Shown here in pieces: positions 14,701-25,460 of a stretch of DNA of 64,000 nucleotides. This DNA comes from Gautieria morchelliformis (Eukaryota > Basidiomycota > Agaricomycetes > Gomphales > Gomphaceae). The notes under the pieces were generated by a model, which was given only the letters and a program-made list of their open reading frames with translations, had not been told where the DNA came from and did no database searches. Both the position numbers and the translations under genes were made by a program. Location: positions 186,001-250,000 of the forward strand of contig WHVA01000095.1 of NCBI GenBank assembly GCA_015179125.1. The letters are read 5' to 3'. Each line of letters opens with the position of its first letter. Positions within the stretch are counted from its first letter, which is position 1.

Positions 14701-16210
14701 TTAAGTTTTGCTGCACGGTGGCTTGAAGAACGCCTTTCCAAATAAGTGTTGCGTTGAGCGTACGAGCGAAACTCCAGTGCGGTTTGCAACACTGGATCCA
14801 AGAATATGCGGGCTGAAAGAGCTTGAAGGCGCCGCATAGAGTTGGTGTCCCGGATATGCGCCAGGATATAGTATGAGCGAAATTCAGCCTCGTTTGGCGA
14901 CTCCAGTTTGCCCTCATTATCGTCGTAAAACTGGATGAGGCTTTGTAGTGCTGTACAACGAAAGTCCGAGAGTTAGCGACGTGACATGGGAGAAGGGGTC
15001 AACGAACTCTTCATCATCTGTTCAACTTCCTGCCAATAATCGAACCCACGGACATCATCTCTCTCGCAAAACCGGTGGACGGCAAGTATGTGGAAACGTG
15101 CAATCCGCTCGAAACACTCGATGGCGATAGGGCCCTTATCGTGTTGAATAGTGAAGTCTGTGCGGATGGCACGAGTGCGGTCCCGGATGAAGGCATACGT
15201 TGCTTCGAGTCCATGCTTATCCAGAAGCTCGTAAAAGAGATAGTCTAGAGTCATCTGTATGAATATTTGTCAAAACACCTAGACACAGGCCAGTTCGTAA
15301 TCGCGACGAACTTTCAAAACTTCAGGTGGTCGAAGGTCACTCTCTAGCGGCTCATCATTACCAGCTGCCGACCGACGATATTTCTTGACTGCTCGCGAGT
15401 GATCAATCCGTTTCGGATTCGTGCCAGGAATCTATGTACAGGACAGGAATGGCTAGTCAGTAACATACTCACCCTCACACTTACCCACCACACCCGCGAC
15501 AAGACGCCTCAAATTTGTCCAGGAATGCATACCTTTTCCCAGTCATCTACGTCTTTCTGGAATTCTCGTTCGTGACGCTCGTACACAGGACACATATCAA
15601 GACATGTCCCAACAACGGTGATCGCACCGGTCAGGTCTGTCCTGTGCTCCGGATCAGATATCAGCTTGTGCTTAATAGAATGCGCGCGCATCGACGGTCG
15701 CATGGCCTTTAGCTGTAGATATGTCAGGCGCGCCATCAGCCACACCTATAAGAATCGTATGCTCACTTCCAAGAAACGATTCCCGGGGAACTGCTGGTCA
15801 TTATCGTACTTGCCCTGCTCGATTTCATGTTGAATGGCTGGAGGAACACGATATGGGGGTGCATCATTGGGCGGTCGCGGCGACATGGGATTGGACATTG
15901 GTCGCGACTCAACCATTGAGTGTGACTCGGTCGACTTCCACAGGGGACGCTGTTTGTGTCGAAGACGTGTGGTTGATCCAGCACCCATGACGCCGTTCGA
16001 GCCACTTCCAACCGATGCCTGGGTACGCGAAATCATCTGCTCCTCTACGGTAACATCTTCACGCCTCCATGTCTTGTTGCGATACTTGACGGCTACGTCT
16101 CCCGCACCTGCGCCATTAGGACCTTTCCGCCCACTCCTCCTCAACCGCCTATCTGCACCAAGGTGCCCTCTTTGTTGTCGTGGATGGTTGTTATAGCCGC
16201 CAGAATCCAT
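11735..16210 (-). CDS. SAC3: SAC3/GANP family mRNA-export scaffold
   Basis: Sac3 is the scaffold of the TREX-2 complex that couples transcription to mRNA export at the nuclear pore. The start at 16210 gives MDSGGYNNHPRQQRGHLG with a basic N-terminus. An intron then joins RFLE to LKAMRPSM, followed by the Sac3 core: GTCLDMCPVYERHEREFQ, DPLESDLRPPEVL-like sequence, MTLDYLFYELLD, AFIRDRTRAIRTDFTIQ, ECFERIARFHILAVH, the PCI-like ALQSLIQFYDDN and FRSYYILAHIRD, then SYLMGCLLEYHFGGVRKGA. A Pro/Ser-rich linker follows. The helical HHFLFKVFTHWKHKVTDR looks like the Cdc31-binding region. A long C-terminal part ends at 11735 (DQPDDLTHSSW). The overall size, about 1,200-1,300 residues, fits the family. 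Exon edges in the C-terminal third are less certain. Confidence 0.88.
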
Positions 16211-17094
16211 GTCTCCTGTTGGAGGGCGGTCATTTATATAAGCGCCTTACTAATCTCACGGACTTCCGCTACGCCTATGTCAGACGATTTTTGTGGGGTA
16301 CTCTGTGGCTCGATATGTTCTTTCATCACAGTTGGATGTTTTGAAGTCTGTGCTGCTTGCGCGATAGACTTCAGTACCTACAGTGAGCGTTCTCATATCA
16401 CTCTGACCTTGTGGATACGGCGATGATTCTCATGGTTTTTCGCCCAGGACATACATGCGTGGAGAGACAAGGGAGCAGACGGCTATGGTGCTTCAGATCC
16501 AATCAAGACACAGGGGAAACAGAAACAGGGAATGCAGAGCAGCTTCCACATGAAAGGCAACCTCTTCTCAGTGATTCACAACCCAAAGCACAGCCGATGA
16601 TGGCAGCGTCATCAACAGCAGCTGTGGATTGACGAAGATACGCGGAAGGGGAAGTCATTCCTGAGTTAGTCCTATCCTCACTACTGGCTACCTCTAGGCT
16701 TGCATATTTCAATGTACCCGTTATACATGCTAGCTAACGATCACCCAGGGAATTACAACTGTTCATCCTTCACACTTATCGCTAAATACCACCTTAATCT
16801 ATTCCAAGGATAGAAACTCGGCGTGTGGCCGTCTATGGATACGCAGTATCCTTGTGTACACTGACCTCAGGAGGTGTCAGGACTGTGTAATAATGAAGGC
16901 TGCTTCCTCAGCCTTTCCCCTGCATTTATAGCAACGTTCAACGAATATGGTCAACGTCCAAGAGCCTAGTACATCTGTGTTTATAGAGGCTGGTTTACAG
17001 TCTATACTTATTTGACATGTCGCAGATTAATGACTCGGATGCAGTCATCACGTGACCAGGTCCGACTTGTCTGGTATTAATATCTCTGCTGGCC
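16211..17094. promoter_or_regulatory. divergent promoter region between SAC3 and OMA1
   Basis: 884 bp separate two genes that point away from each other, so both promoters must lie here. I found no clear TATA box at a conserved distance and no RNA gene. Short open frames on both strands look like chance. Confidence 0.5.
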
Positions 17095-18708
17095 ATGGCA
17101 TGTCACCTCTTGCGCACTCGTTTTTACTATGGTGCAAGGACGCTGCTACTCGCAAATGCAGCTATATCTAAATTTACCCCAAATGTCAGCCGATCGACCC
17201 TGAGAACAATCACGTCTAGCTCTCGAATGAGGGCTCACAACGAGCGAACCCGGTTCGACTACCAACGTGGGGATTTCCATCCCCGAGATTGGCACCCTAG
17301 AACTCAATTGGCAGCCCTCGCAGTTGCAGGCGGCACTGTCTATTATGTTTACCAGTGAGCTGACGATATATATGAATCGAAGACAGTTATGCTCACACTA
17401 TTTCAGTTTAGAAAGGGTTCCAGTCACTGGGCGTTGGCGCTTTATGGACGTCACTGCACAGGAAGAGTATAGATTTGAAATGGAAACCTACAAGGAGCTT
17501 GTTAAGCAATACCAGGGCCGTATTCTCGATCCGTCGCACCCCACCTCTGTCTCTGTGCGACAGGTAGTGAGCCGTTTGCTCGATGCGTCTGAACTTGGAC
17601 AATTGAAGGACGAGGATGATTTCGGAACGCCTGGAGATACTTGGAATGATGTCTCAACGCTTGGAGAAATGTCCAGTCAAACTAAAACACCACAGCGACT
17701 GCCACGGACATGGAAGCTGCTGGTTGTGAACGATCCGACCATCAATGCGATGGCTAGTTATGGTATGACCACTATTTCATCTGTACCGATGAAAGCTCCT
17801 AGCAATGCTCTTTCAGGCACTATTGTAGTGTTTCTAGGCATTTTACCCTTCTGCGCAAACAAAGACGGCCTTGCTGCCGTGATCGGCCATGGTGATGATC
17901 CTCTCATTCTCGATATTTCAGACATGTGTCTGAAGTTTTTACAATAGAAATCGCACACGTTGGTAAATACAGCGTTGTCCTGCTGCCCAGTTATTCCTGA
18001 TTCCTGTGCCTACATTTCACCAAGTGGCCCGACATTCCGCTGAAAGGCTGTCGTCTGTGACAGTTTTCACATCCGTCGCCTTTCTCATCGACTTCCTCCT
18101 CCAATCCACGCTCAATATTGGAGGCCTCGTTACTACACTTGCATTACAGTTCCGTCTCTAACACTCGCTCAAGCCAGTAATCTCATACATTTTTTATATG
18201 ACAGGCTTCCAAATTCGCGAAAACAAGAATTAGAAGGTTTGGCGCATGTGCAATCAGTGCACTTTTCCTGAGCTTTGACGCATCATTACAGCGGATCTGA
18301 TAGGCCTTACTTTAACTGCCAGAGCGTGTTTTGACCCCCTAGCCGCTTCCGAGTATTATCGTGTTTCTTATTCTCTATACACTTTGCATTGATTGATTAT
18401 CAGGGTGCAGAAACGCTTGGCCACGTTTCAGAAAGTCAAGACAGGTAAAAACGAGGGCGTTGGATTACTAAACACCCATCCGCTATATGGAGAACGAATA
18501 CAGGTAGGCAGAGCTGTCTTGACGACGGTTAGGACCTATGTATATGCTTACACGATCACCCGTGCAGTTTCTTGAGTCGCTTCTTCCCGATGCATATGCT
18601 ATTCGAGCAGCAAGCCCGTCATGCGCTGGGATGGAGGAAAACTTGGGCGCATTCGTAGAAATGGCAACGTCTGATGGTTCGAAGACTGAACGGAGTGCAG
18701 AGTGGTAA
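17095..18708 (+). CDS. OMA1: OMA1 mitochondrial inner-membrane metallopeptidase (M48)
   Basis: OMA1 is a stress-activated zinc protease of the inner mitochondrial membrane. The first exon encodes a presequence rich in Arg/Ser and a hydrophobic segment TQLAALAVAGGTVYYVY. After intron 1 come LERVPVTGRWRFMDV, YKELVKQYQGRILDPSHP, RTWKLLVVNDPTINAMASYG, GTIVVFLGILPFCANKDGL and AAVIGH. A 58-nt intron (17889-17946) splits the zinc motif; joined across it the site reads HEIAHV, matching HExxH. Further exons give ARHSAERLSSV, LLQSTLNIGGLV, LPNSRKQELEADLIGL (the downstream ExxxD metal-ligand region), TACFDP-like sequence, NTHPLYGERIQ and FLESLLPDAYAIRAA. The stop is TAA 18706-18708. This is the only intact copy; its 3' part is repeated downstream as pseudogenes. 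Confidence 0.92.
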
Positions 18709-18989
18709 AATATCTTATAGCCTCGATATAGGTATCTGATGTGGCACGCGTGTCTCCGTCACAGACAAGATAAAGAGTATACAGTGCAGCATATATTACA
18801 TTTAAGTACAGTAAAAATGGAAACGGGACCCAGTATGAACCCAACATGTTGGCATCTGTCTGGTCGGGAAAAATCTGCTCCTCAAAAAAAAACACTCTGC
18901 TCGCTGGTCTATGCAATGCTTTAGAAATTCAGTATGTTCACATTTTCGTTGTCTATGTAACCTGAGCCTTGAAAGTTTCCACTAGCGAG

Positions 18990-19274
18990 TGAAAACTGCC
19001 TCGGGCAGCTCAACAACGACCCAAGTATCGCCAAGCGAATGGATATCGACGAGATTGCATCCGAGTGAGTATCTCTTCTCCGATCCTCGTTAACACGATA
19101 TGCACTCAGATTCATTAAAGTCGCTAACCAGACCATGTGTCGACCTATTCGTGCTCTTACCGAGTCTCGTGGATTCGCGGCGCACGCGCTCGGGACGGAG
19201 CGCCGCGGTGGCGACGTGCACGAGGCGTTCGTCGAGGGGATGGTGTTCGCGCTCGGCCAGCGCAAGATCTTAGT
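18990..19274 (+). other. unrecognised spliced coding-like fragment, copy 1
   Basis: The plus strand reads LGQLNNDPSIAKRMDIDEIA, then an intron with GTGAGT donor and TGCACTCAG acceptor, then FIKVANQTMCRPIRALTESR and a continuation containing HEAFVEGMVFALGQRKI. Removing the intron keeps one frame, which supports a captured piece of a real gene. I do not recognise the protein and see neither a start nor an end. The same piece recurs in the next two units. Confidence 0.5.
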
Positions 19275-19427
19275 ACTTTTCCACCGTCACATAGTATTAG
19301 AATTCAGGTCACATTTTAACGGACAAACATACTAAGTAGCGACAACTAATGCGGATTTATGAAGAATTGCGTGCACCGCTAAGCCGAAGCATCCCAGCTC
19401 AATGGCGTCTCTGATGTCCACCTTGAT

Positions 19428-20028
19428 CTAGATTGACATTCCACATCCAAGGTAATCCGAAATATGCTGGCGGCGTTGAGCCACAGTCGCGTTCTGTACA
19501 AAATGAAGGCCAAGAATTCCTGCAACAGTGTTGCACTGAGCAACTAAATAGAGTTAGGTAAGAGCAAAAAAAATCAGTGTAACACACGTACTTGGAAGGT
19601 CACGCAGTGCAGCTTTGGTAGCTGGGAGAGGAGGGTCTAGAGCAATTGCAGGAGGATATCGGATGGGGCTATCAAGTGAAGCGGCCGTGTTGTATAACCG
19701 GATCGGCAGAAGGTCCTCCCTGCAAAATAGTGAGAACCTGAAGTGAAGCATGATGGAAAAGTAAAGGGGCTTACATAGTTTGCAATCGTTGGTTGATCTG
19801 AACAAGTGTTTCGTTTATTTGAGCTAGCTGTTGATTCGTTTGGGCATTTTGCTGATTCATTTGGGCATTTTGTTCATGCATTTGTGCCATGATTTGGGCA
19901 TTTTGAGCTATGATTTGGGCATTCCGTTCAAACAATTGCTGAAGATTTTCAGCAAGCTGTGGCTGATTTGCGGGTGGAAGGTTTTGAAGGAGAGCGGTCT
20001 GGCTGGTCGCAAAGTTAGGTTGAGCCAT
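19428..20028 (-). CDS. Mug135-like protein, copy A (intact)
   Basis: Three exons: 19775-20028, 19592-19719 and 19428-19543. Together they total 498 nt, or 165 residues. All introns are GT-AG. The N-terminus (MAQPNFATSQTALLQNLPPA) is followed by Gln/Asn-rich heptads of the NAQMNQQ type, which predict a coiled coil. Then come RLYNTAASLDSPIRYPPAI, LPATKAALRDLP, and a C-terminal module with CNTVAGILGLHFV and AQRRQHISDYLGC. This architecture matches my memory of basidiomycete proteins annotated with a Mug135-like C-terminal domain; that name rests on recall, not a search. No function is known. The gene is antisense to its flanking OMA1 sequences. Copies B and C are also open, while the fourth copy is scrambled. 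Confidence 0.7.
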
Positions 20029-20058
20029 GATAGTGATGACCGTTCAACTGAAAGCACG

Positions 20059-20334
20059 TCACACGTGACTTCCATTTACGTAAGCACTGCGAACATGAGC
20101 AACGAGGATGCCACTCGATCCTGAGCCTCGTTTCCCATCGCTAGTCGAATCGCCCAACTCGCCATCAACGTCATTGGGAAGCTCGTAGATACCACCTTCC
20201 GCATTGGAACTGGCGATCACCGATCGTTCGGCGTTATTGAAGGTGAACGTTCGTGGCTGAACATACTGATTGCCGAGCTTCCGCACGCTGAGTATTCCTA
20301 TGTACATCCGAGCCCGTGGTGAGATCGTATTCAC
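20059..20334 (-). pseudogene. captured fragment of coatomer alpha subunit, unit 1
   Basis: The minus strand encodes LSVRKLGNQYVQPRTFTFNN followed by AERSVIASSNAEGGIYEL, PNDVDGEL and STSDGKRGSGSS. This matches the segment after the WD40 propeller of COPI alpha subunits, where the family shows an NPAERAV-type motif, a YEL stretch and an EGKR/DGKRGSG stretch. Only about 90 residues are present, with no WD repeats or C-terminus, so this is a piece of a gene that should exist intact elsewhere. It sits directly before the next OMA1 copy. An unrelated protein with the same motifs is unlikely but not excluded. Confidence 0.65.
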
Positions 20335-20344
20335 ACTATTACAG

Positions 20345-21641
20345 TTTAGAAAAGGTTCCAGTGACTGGGCGTTGGCGCTTCATGGACGTTACTCCACAGG
20401 AAGAGTATAGATTTGAAATGGAAACCTGCAAGGAGCTGGTTAAGCAAGACGAGAGCCTGTTTCTTGATCCGTCGCACCCCGCCTCTGTTTCTGTGTGACA
20501 GGTAGTGAGCCGTTTACTCCATGCGTCTGAACTTGGACAATTGAAGGACGAGGATGATTTGGGAACGCCTGGAGATACTTGAATGATGTCTCAACGCTTG
20601 GAGAAATCTCTGGTCAAACTACTACACCACAGCGACTGCCACGGACATGGAAGCTGCTGGTTGTGAACGATCCCACCATCAATGCGATGGCTAGTTATGG
20701 TATGACCACTATTTCATCTATACTGATAAAATCTCCTAGCAATGCGCTTGCAGGCACTATTGTACTGTTTCTAGGCATTTTACCCTTCTCTGCGCAGACA
20801 AAGACCGTCTTGCTGCCGTGATCGGCCATGCCATGGTGATGGCCCTCTCATTCTCGATATTTAAGGGACGTGTCTGAAGTTTTTACAATAGAAATCGCAC
20901 ACGTTGGTAAATACAGCGTTGTCCTACTGCCCAGTTATTCCTGATTCCTGTGCCTATATTTCATGAACTGGCCCGACATTCCGCTGAAAGGCTGTCGTCT
21001 GTGACCGTGTTCACATCCGTCGCCTTTCTCATCGACTTCCTCCTCCAATCCACGCTCAATATTGGAGGCCGCGTTACTAGACTTGAATTACAGTTCCGTC
21101 TCTAACACTCGCAGTAATCTCATACATTTTTTATATGACGGGCTTCCAAATTCGCGAAAACAAGAATTAGAAGGTTTGGCGCATGTGCAATCAGTGCACT
21201 TTTCCTGAGCTTTGACGCATCATTACAGCGGACCTGATAGGCCTTACTTTAACTGCCAGAGCGTGTTTTGAACCCCTAGCCGCTTCCGAGTATTCTCGTG
21301 TTTCTTATTCTCTATACGCTTTGCATTGATTGATTATCAGGGTGCAGAAAGGCTTGGCCACGTTTCAGAAACTCCAGACAGGTAAAACCGAGGGCGTTGG
21401 ATTACTAAACACCCATCCGCCCTATCAAGAACGAATACAGGTAGGCAGAGCTGTCTTGACGACAGTTAGGACCTATATGCTTACACGATAACCCGCGCAG
21501 TTTATTGAGTCGCTTCTTCCCGATGCATATGCTATTCGAGCAGCAAGCCCGTCGTGCGCCGGGATGGAGGAAAACTTGGGCGCATTTGTAGAAACGGCAA
21601 CGTCTGATGGTTCGAAGACTGAACGGAGTGCAGAGTGGTAA
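20345..21641 (+). pseudogene. OMA1 pseudogene, copy B
   Basis: This begins exactly at OMA1 exon 2 (LEKVPVTGRWRFMDV); exon 1, the presequence and the membrane segment are absent. Lesions include CGA to TGA after the SHPASVSV stretch, a one-base loss that destroys TWNDVS (ACTTGAATG), and a small insertion at the donor just before the HExxH exon (GGCCATGCCATGG). The downstream exons and the terminal TAA are still recognisable. It cannot make a working protease. Confidence 0.9.
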
Positions 21642-21902
21642 AATATCTTATAGCCTCGATATAGGAATCTGATGTGGCACGCGTGTCTCCGTCACAGACA
21701 AGATAAAGAGTATACAGTGCAGCATATATTACATTTAAGTACAGTAAAAATGGAAACGGGACCCAGTATGAACCCAACATGTTGGCATCTGTCTGGTCGG
21801 GAAAAATCTGCTCCTCCATAAAAAAAACACTCTGCTCGCTGGTCTATGCAATGCTTTAGAAATTCAGTATGTTCACATTTTCGTTGTCTCTGAGCCTTGA
21901 AA

Positions 21903-22172
21903 GTTTCCACTAGCGAGTGAAAACCGCCTCGGGCAGCTCAACAACGACCCAGGTATCGCCAAGCGAACGAGATTGCATCCGGGTGAGTATCATGTCTCTT
22001 CTCCGATCCTCGTTAACACGTCAGATTCATTAAAGTCGCTAACCAGACCATGGACCTATTCGTGCTCTTACCGAGTCTCGTGGATTCGCGGCGCACGCGC
22101 TCGAGACGGAGCACCGCGACGGCGGCGTGCAGGAGGCGTTCGTCGACGGGATTCGCGCTCAGCCAGCGCAAG
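21903..22172 (+). other. unrecognised spliced coding-like fragment, copy 2
   Basis: This is a diverged copy of the fragment at 18990-19274. It has lost bases around IAKRMDIDEIA and around the CRPIRALTESR segment, so it is no longer open across the join. Confidence 0.45.
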
Positions 22173-22331
22173 ATCTCAGTACTTTGCCATCGTCACATAG
22201 TATTAGAATTCAATGGACAAGCATACCAAGTAGCGACAACTAATGCGGATTTATGAAGAATTGCGTGCACCGCTACACCAAAAATATGTTCTGGATCCCA
22301 GCTCAATGGCGTCGCCGATGTCCACCTTGAT

Positions 22332-22980
22332 CTAGATTGCCATTCCACATCCGAGGTAGTCTGATATATGCTGGCGGCGTTGACGTGCAGTCGCGTTATG
22401 TACAAAATGAAGGCCAAGAATTCCTGCAGTAGTGTCGCACCGAGCAACTGAATAGAGTTAGGTAGGAGCAGAAAAAATCAGTGTAGCACACGTACTTGTA
22501 AGCTCACGCAGCATAGCTTTGGTAGCTGGGAGAGCAGGGTCTGGAGGAATTGCTGGCGGATATCGGATTGGACTGTCTAACGATGCAGAGGTGTTGTACA
22601 AGCGTATCGGGAGGAGCTCCTCCCTGCAAAATCGAGAGATCCTGAAGTGAATCATGACCGAAGATTAAACGGACTTACATGGTTCGCAGTCGTTGGTCGA
22701 TCCGAGCAAGTGTTTCGTTCATCTGTGCCAGCTGTTGATTCATTTGCTGATTCTGCTGGTTCATTTGCTGATTCTGCTGGTTCATTTGCTGATTCTGCTG
22801 ATTCATTTGCGCCGTGTTTTGAGCAATTTGAGCAAGAATTTGGGCATTCTGGTTAAACAATTGCTGAACGTTGTCGGCAAGCTGCTGCTGGTTGGCGGCC
22901 GGTATGTTTGGCAGGAGAGCGGTCTCGTTGGTCAACCCAACGAGACACTGATGCATGGTCGCAAAGTTGGGTTGAGCCAT
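22332..22980 (-). CDS. Mug135-like protein, copy B (intact, expanded coiled coil)
   Basis: It has the same three-exon layout as copy A and ends in YLGCGMAI. The N-terminus differs (MAQPNFATMHQCLVGLTNE). The heptad region is expanded to three direct copies of NQQMNQQ, making the product about 181 residues. The C-terminal module reads CDTTAGILGLHFV and RQRRQHISDYLGC. Several substitutions from copies A and C, with no stop or frameshift, suggest the gene was kept under some constraint or diverged recently. Function is unknown. Confidence 0.68.
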
Positions 22981-23179
22981 GATAGTGATGACCGTTCAAC
23001 TGAAAGCACGTCACACGTGACTTCCATTTACATAAGCACTACAAACCGATTGTGAGCAACGAAGGATGACACTCGATCCGGAGCCTCGTTTCCCATCGCT
23101 AGTGTCGCGCGCAGGACTGAGTTGGAAGGGAAAATTTATTAGATTACTATCTACTCGGTGAGTACCTAGCACTACGCAC

Positions 23180-23223
23180 CTGAGTTCGAAGGGAAAATTG
23201 ATAGGGTTTCCCTTCGAACTCAG
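23180..23223. repeat. perfect 17-bp inverted repeat (hairpin)
   Basis: The arm CTGAGTTCGAAGGGAAA at 23180-23196 is repeated as its exact reverse complement at 23207-23223, with a 10-base loop. It lies in about 180 bp (23103-23280) that is present only between units 2 and 3. Just upstream a similar half-arm occurs (ACTGAGTTGGAAGGGAAAAT at 23115-23134). Confidence 0.95.
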
Positions 23224-23280
23224 ACTACTATATTGGGCGACTGCGTCACGTGATCTCGCACGAGCAACAGCTAGTCACAG

Positions 23281-23420
23281 GGCGACAAGCTCGTAGATAC
23301 CACCTTCCGCATTGGAACTGGCGACCACCGATCGTTCGGCGTTATTGAATGTGAGCGTTCGTGGCTCAACATACTGATTGCCAAGCTTCCTTACGCTGAG
23401 TACTTCTACATCCGAGCCCG
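23281..23420 (-). pseudogene. captured fragment of coatomer alpha subunit, unit 2
   Basis: A shorter, diverged copy. The minus strand reads EVLSVRKLGNQYVEPRTLTF and then NNAERSVVASSNAEGGIYEL, after which homology stops at the hairpin-bearing insertion. Some residues differ from copies 1 and 3 and look closer to the expected coatomer sequence (RTLTF rather than RTFTF). Confidence 0.6.
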
Positions 23421-23448
23421 TGTTATGATCATACTTACACTATTACAG

Positions 23449-24732
23449 TTTAGAAAAAGTTCCAATAGCTTAGCGATGGCGCTTCATGGTCGTCAGTCCA
23501 CAGGAAGAGTATAGATTTGAAACGGAAACCTGCAAGGAATGGTTAAGCAATACGAGAGCCGTATTCTTGTTCCGTTGCACCCCGCCTCTGTCTATGTGTG
23601 ACAGGTAGTGAGCCGTTTACTCGATGCATCTGAACTTGGACAATTGAGGGACGAGGATGATTTGGGAACGCCTGGAAATACTTGAAATGATGTCTCGACG
23701 GTGGGAGAAATGTCTAGTCAAACTACTACACCCCAGCGACTGCCACGGACATGGAAGCTGCTGGTTGTGAACGATCCGACCATCAATGCGATGGCTAGTT
23801 ATGGTATGACCACTATTTCATCTATACTAGCAATGCGCTTGCAGGCACTATTGTACTGTTTCTAGTCATTTTACCCTTCTCTGCGCAGACAAAGACGGCC
23901 TTGCTGCCGTGATCGGCCATGGTGATGATCCTCTCATTCTCGATATTTAAGGCACGTGTCTGAAGTTTTTACAATAGAAATCGCACACGTTGGTAAATAC
24001 AGCGTTGTCCTGCTGCCCAGTTATTCCTGATTCCTGTGCCTACATTTCACCAAGTGGCCCGACATTCCGCTGAAAGGCTGTCGTCCGTGACAGTGTTCAC
24101 ATCCGTCGCCTTTCTCATCGACTTCCTCCTCCAATCCACGCTCAATATTGGAGGCCTCGTTACTACACTTGCATAACAGTTCCGTCTCTAACACTCGCTC
24201 AAGCCAGTAATCTCATACATTTGTTATATGACAGGCTTCCAAATTCGCGAAAACAAGAATTAGAAGGTTTGGCGCATGTGCAATCAGTGCACTTTTCCTG
24301 AACTTTGACGCATCATTACAGCGGACCTGATAGGCCTTACTTTAACTGCCAGAGCGTGTTTTGACCCCCTAGCCGCTTCCGAGTATTATCGTGTTTCTTA
24401 TTCTCTATACGCTTTGCATTGATTGATTATCAGGGTGCAGAAAGGCGGCCACGTTTCAGAAACTCCAGACAGGTAAAAACGAGGGCGTTGGATTACTAAA
24501 CACCCATCCGCTATATGGAGAACGAATACAGGTAGGCAGAGCTGTCTTGACGACAGTTAGGACCTATATGCTTACACGATAACCCGCGCAGTTTATTGAG
24601 TCGCTTCTTCCCGATGCATATGCTATTCGAGCAGCAAGCCCGTCGTGCGCCGGGATGGAGGAAAACTTGGGCGCATTTGTAGAAACGGCAACGTCTGATG
24701 GTTCGAAGACTGAACGGAGTGCAGAGTGGTAA
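23449..24732 (+). pseudogene. OMA1 pseudogene, copy C
   Basis: Like copy B it starts at exon 2. It shares the CGA to TGA stop. It also has lost bases in the KELVKQ segment, has TGG to TGA at the TWND tryptophan (ACTTGAAATG), and lacks about 15 bases around SIxxKSPSNAL. The HExxH exon (AAATCGCACACGTTG) survives but cannot be reached in frame. Confidence 0.9.
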
Positions 24733-25028
24733 AATATCTTATAGCCTCGATATAGGAATCTGATGTGGCACGCGTGTCTCCGTCACAGACAAGATAAACT
24801 GAGTATACAGTGCAGCATATATTACATTTAAGTACAGTAAAAATCGAAACGGGACCCAGTACGTATGAACCCAACATGTTGGCATCTGTCTGGTCGGGAA
24901 AAATCTGCTCCTCCAAAAAAAAAAACACTCTGCTCGCTGGTCTATGCAATGCTTTAGAAATTCAGTATGTTCACATTTTCGTTGTCTATGTAATCTGAGC
25001 CTTGAAAGTTTCCACTAGTGAATGAAAA

Positions 25029-25307
25029 CTGCCTCGGGCAGCTCAACAACGACCCAAGTATCGCCAAGCGAATAGATATCGACGAGATTGCATCCGAGTG
25101 AGTATCTCTTCTCCGATCCTCGTTAACACGATATGCACTCAGATTCATTAAAGTCGCTAACCAGACCATGTGTCGACCTATTCGTGCTCTTACCGAGTCT
25201 CGTGGATTTGCGGCGCACGCGCTCGAGACGGAGCGCCGCGGTGGCGGCGTGCACGAGGCGTTCGTCGAGGGGATGGTGTTCGCGCTCGGCCAGCGCAAGA
25301 TCTTAGT
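25029..25307 (+). other. unrecognised spliced coding-like fragment, copy 3
   Basis: It is nearly identical to copy 1 (18990-19274), with a few substitutions (for example RIDIDEIA at the splice side and ALETERRGGGVHEAF downstream). It still reads through after intron removal. The protein is not recognised. Confidence 0.5.
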
Positions 25308-25460
25308 ACTTTTCCACCGTCACATAGTATTAGAATTCAGGTCACATTTTAACGGACAAACATACTAAGTAGCGACAACTAATGCGGATTTATGAAGAAT
25401 TGCGTGCACCGCTAAGCCGAAGCATCCCAGCTCAATGGCGTCTCTGATGTCCACCTTGAT

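Noticed and set aside
17885-17947. OMA1 apparently lacking HExxH because the frame reads on to GHGDDPLILDIS
   Set aside because: A 58-nt GT-AG intron removes that stretch and restores HEIAHV, so the functional copy is not defective.
18599-18916. Minus-strand open frame antisense to the OMA1 3' end (MHRPASRVFFFEE)
   Set aside because: It recurs only because the unit is duplicated, with frame changes between copies, and it overlaps the true OMA1 last exon.
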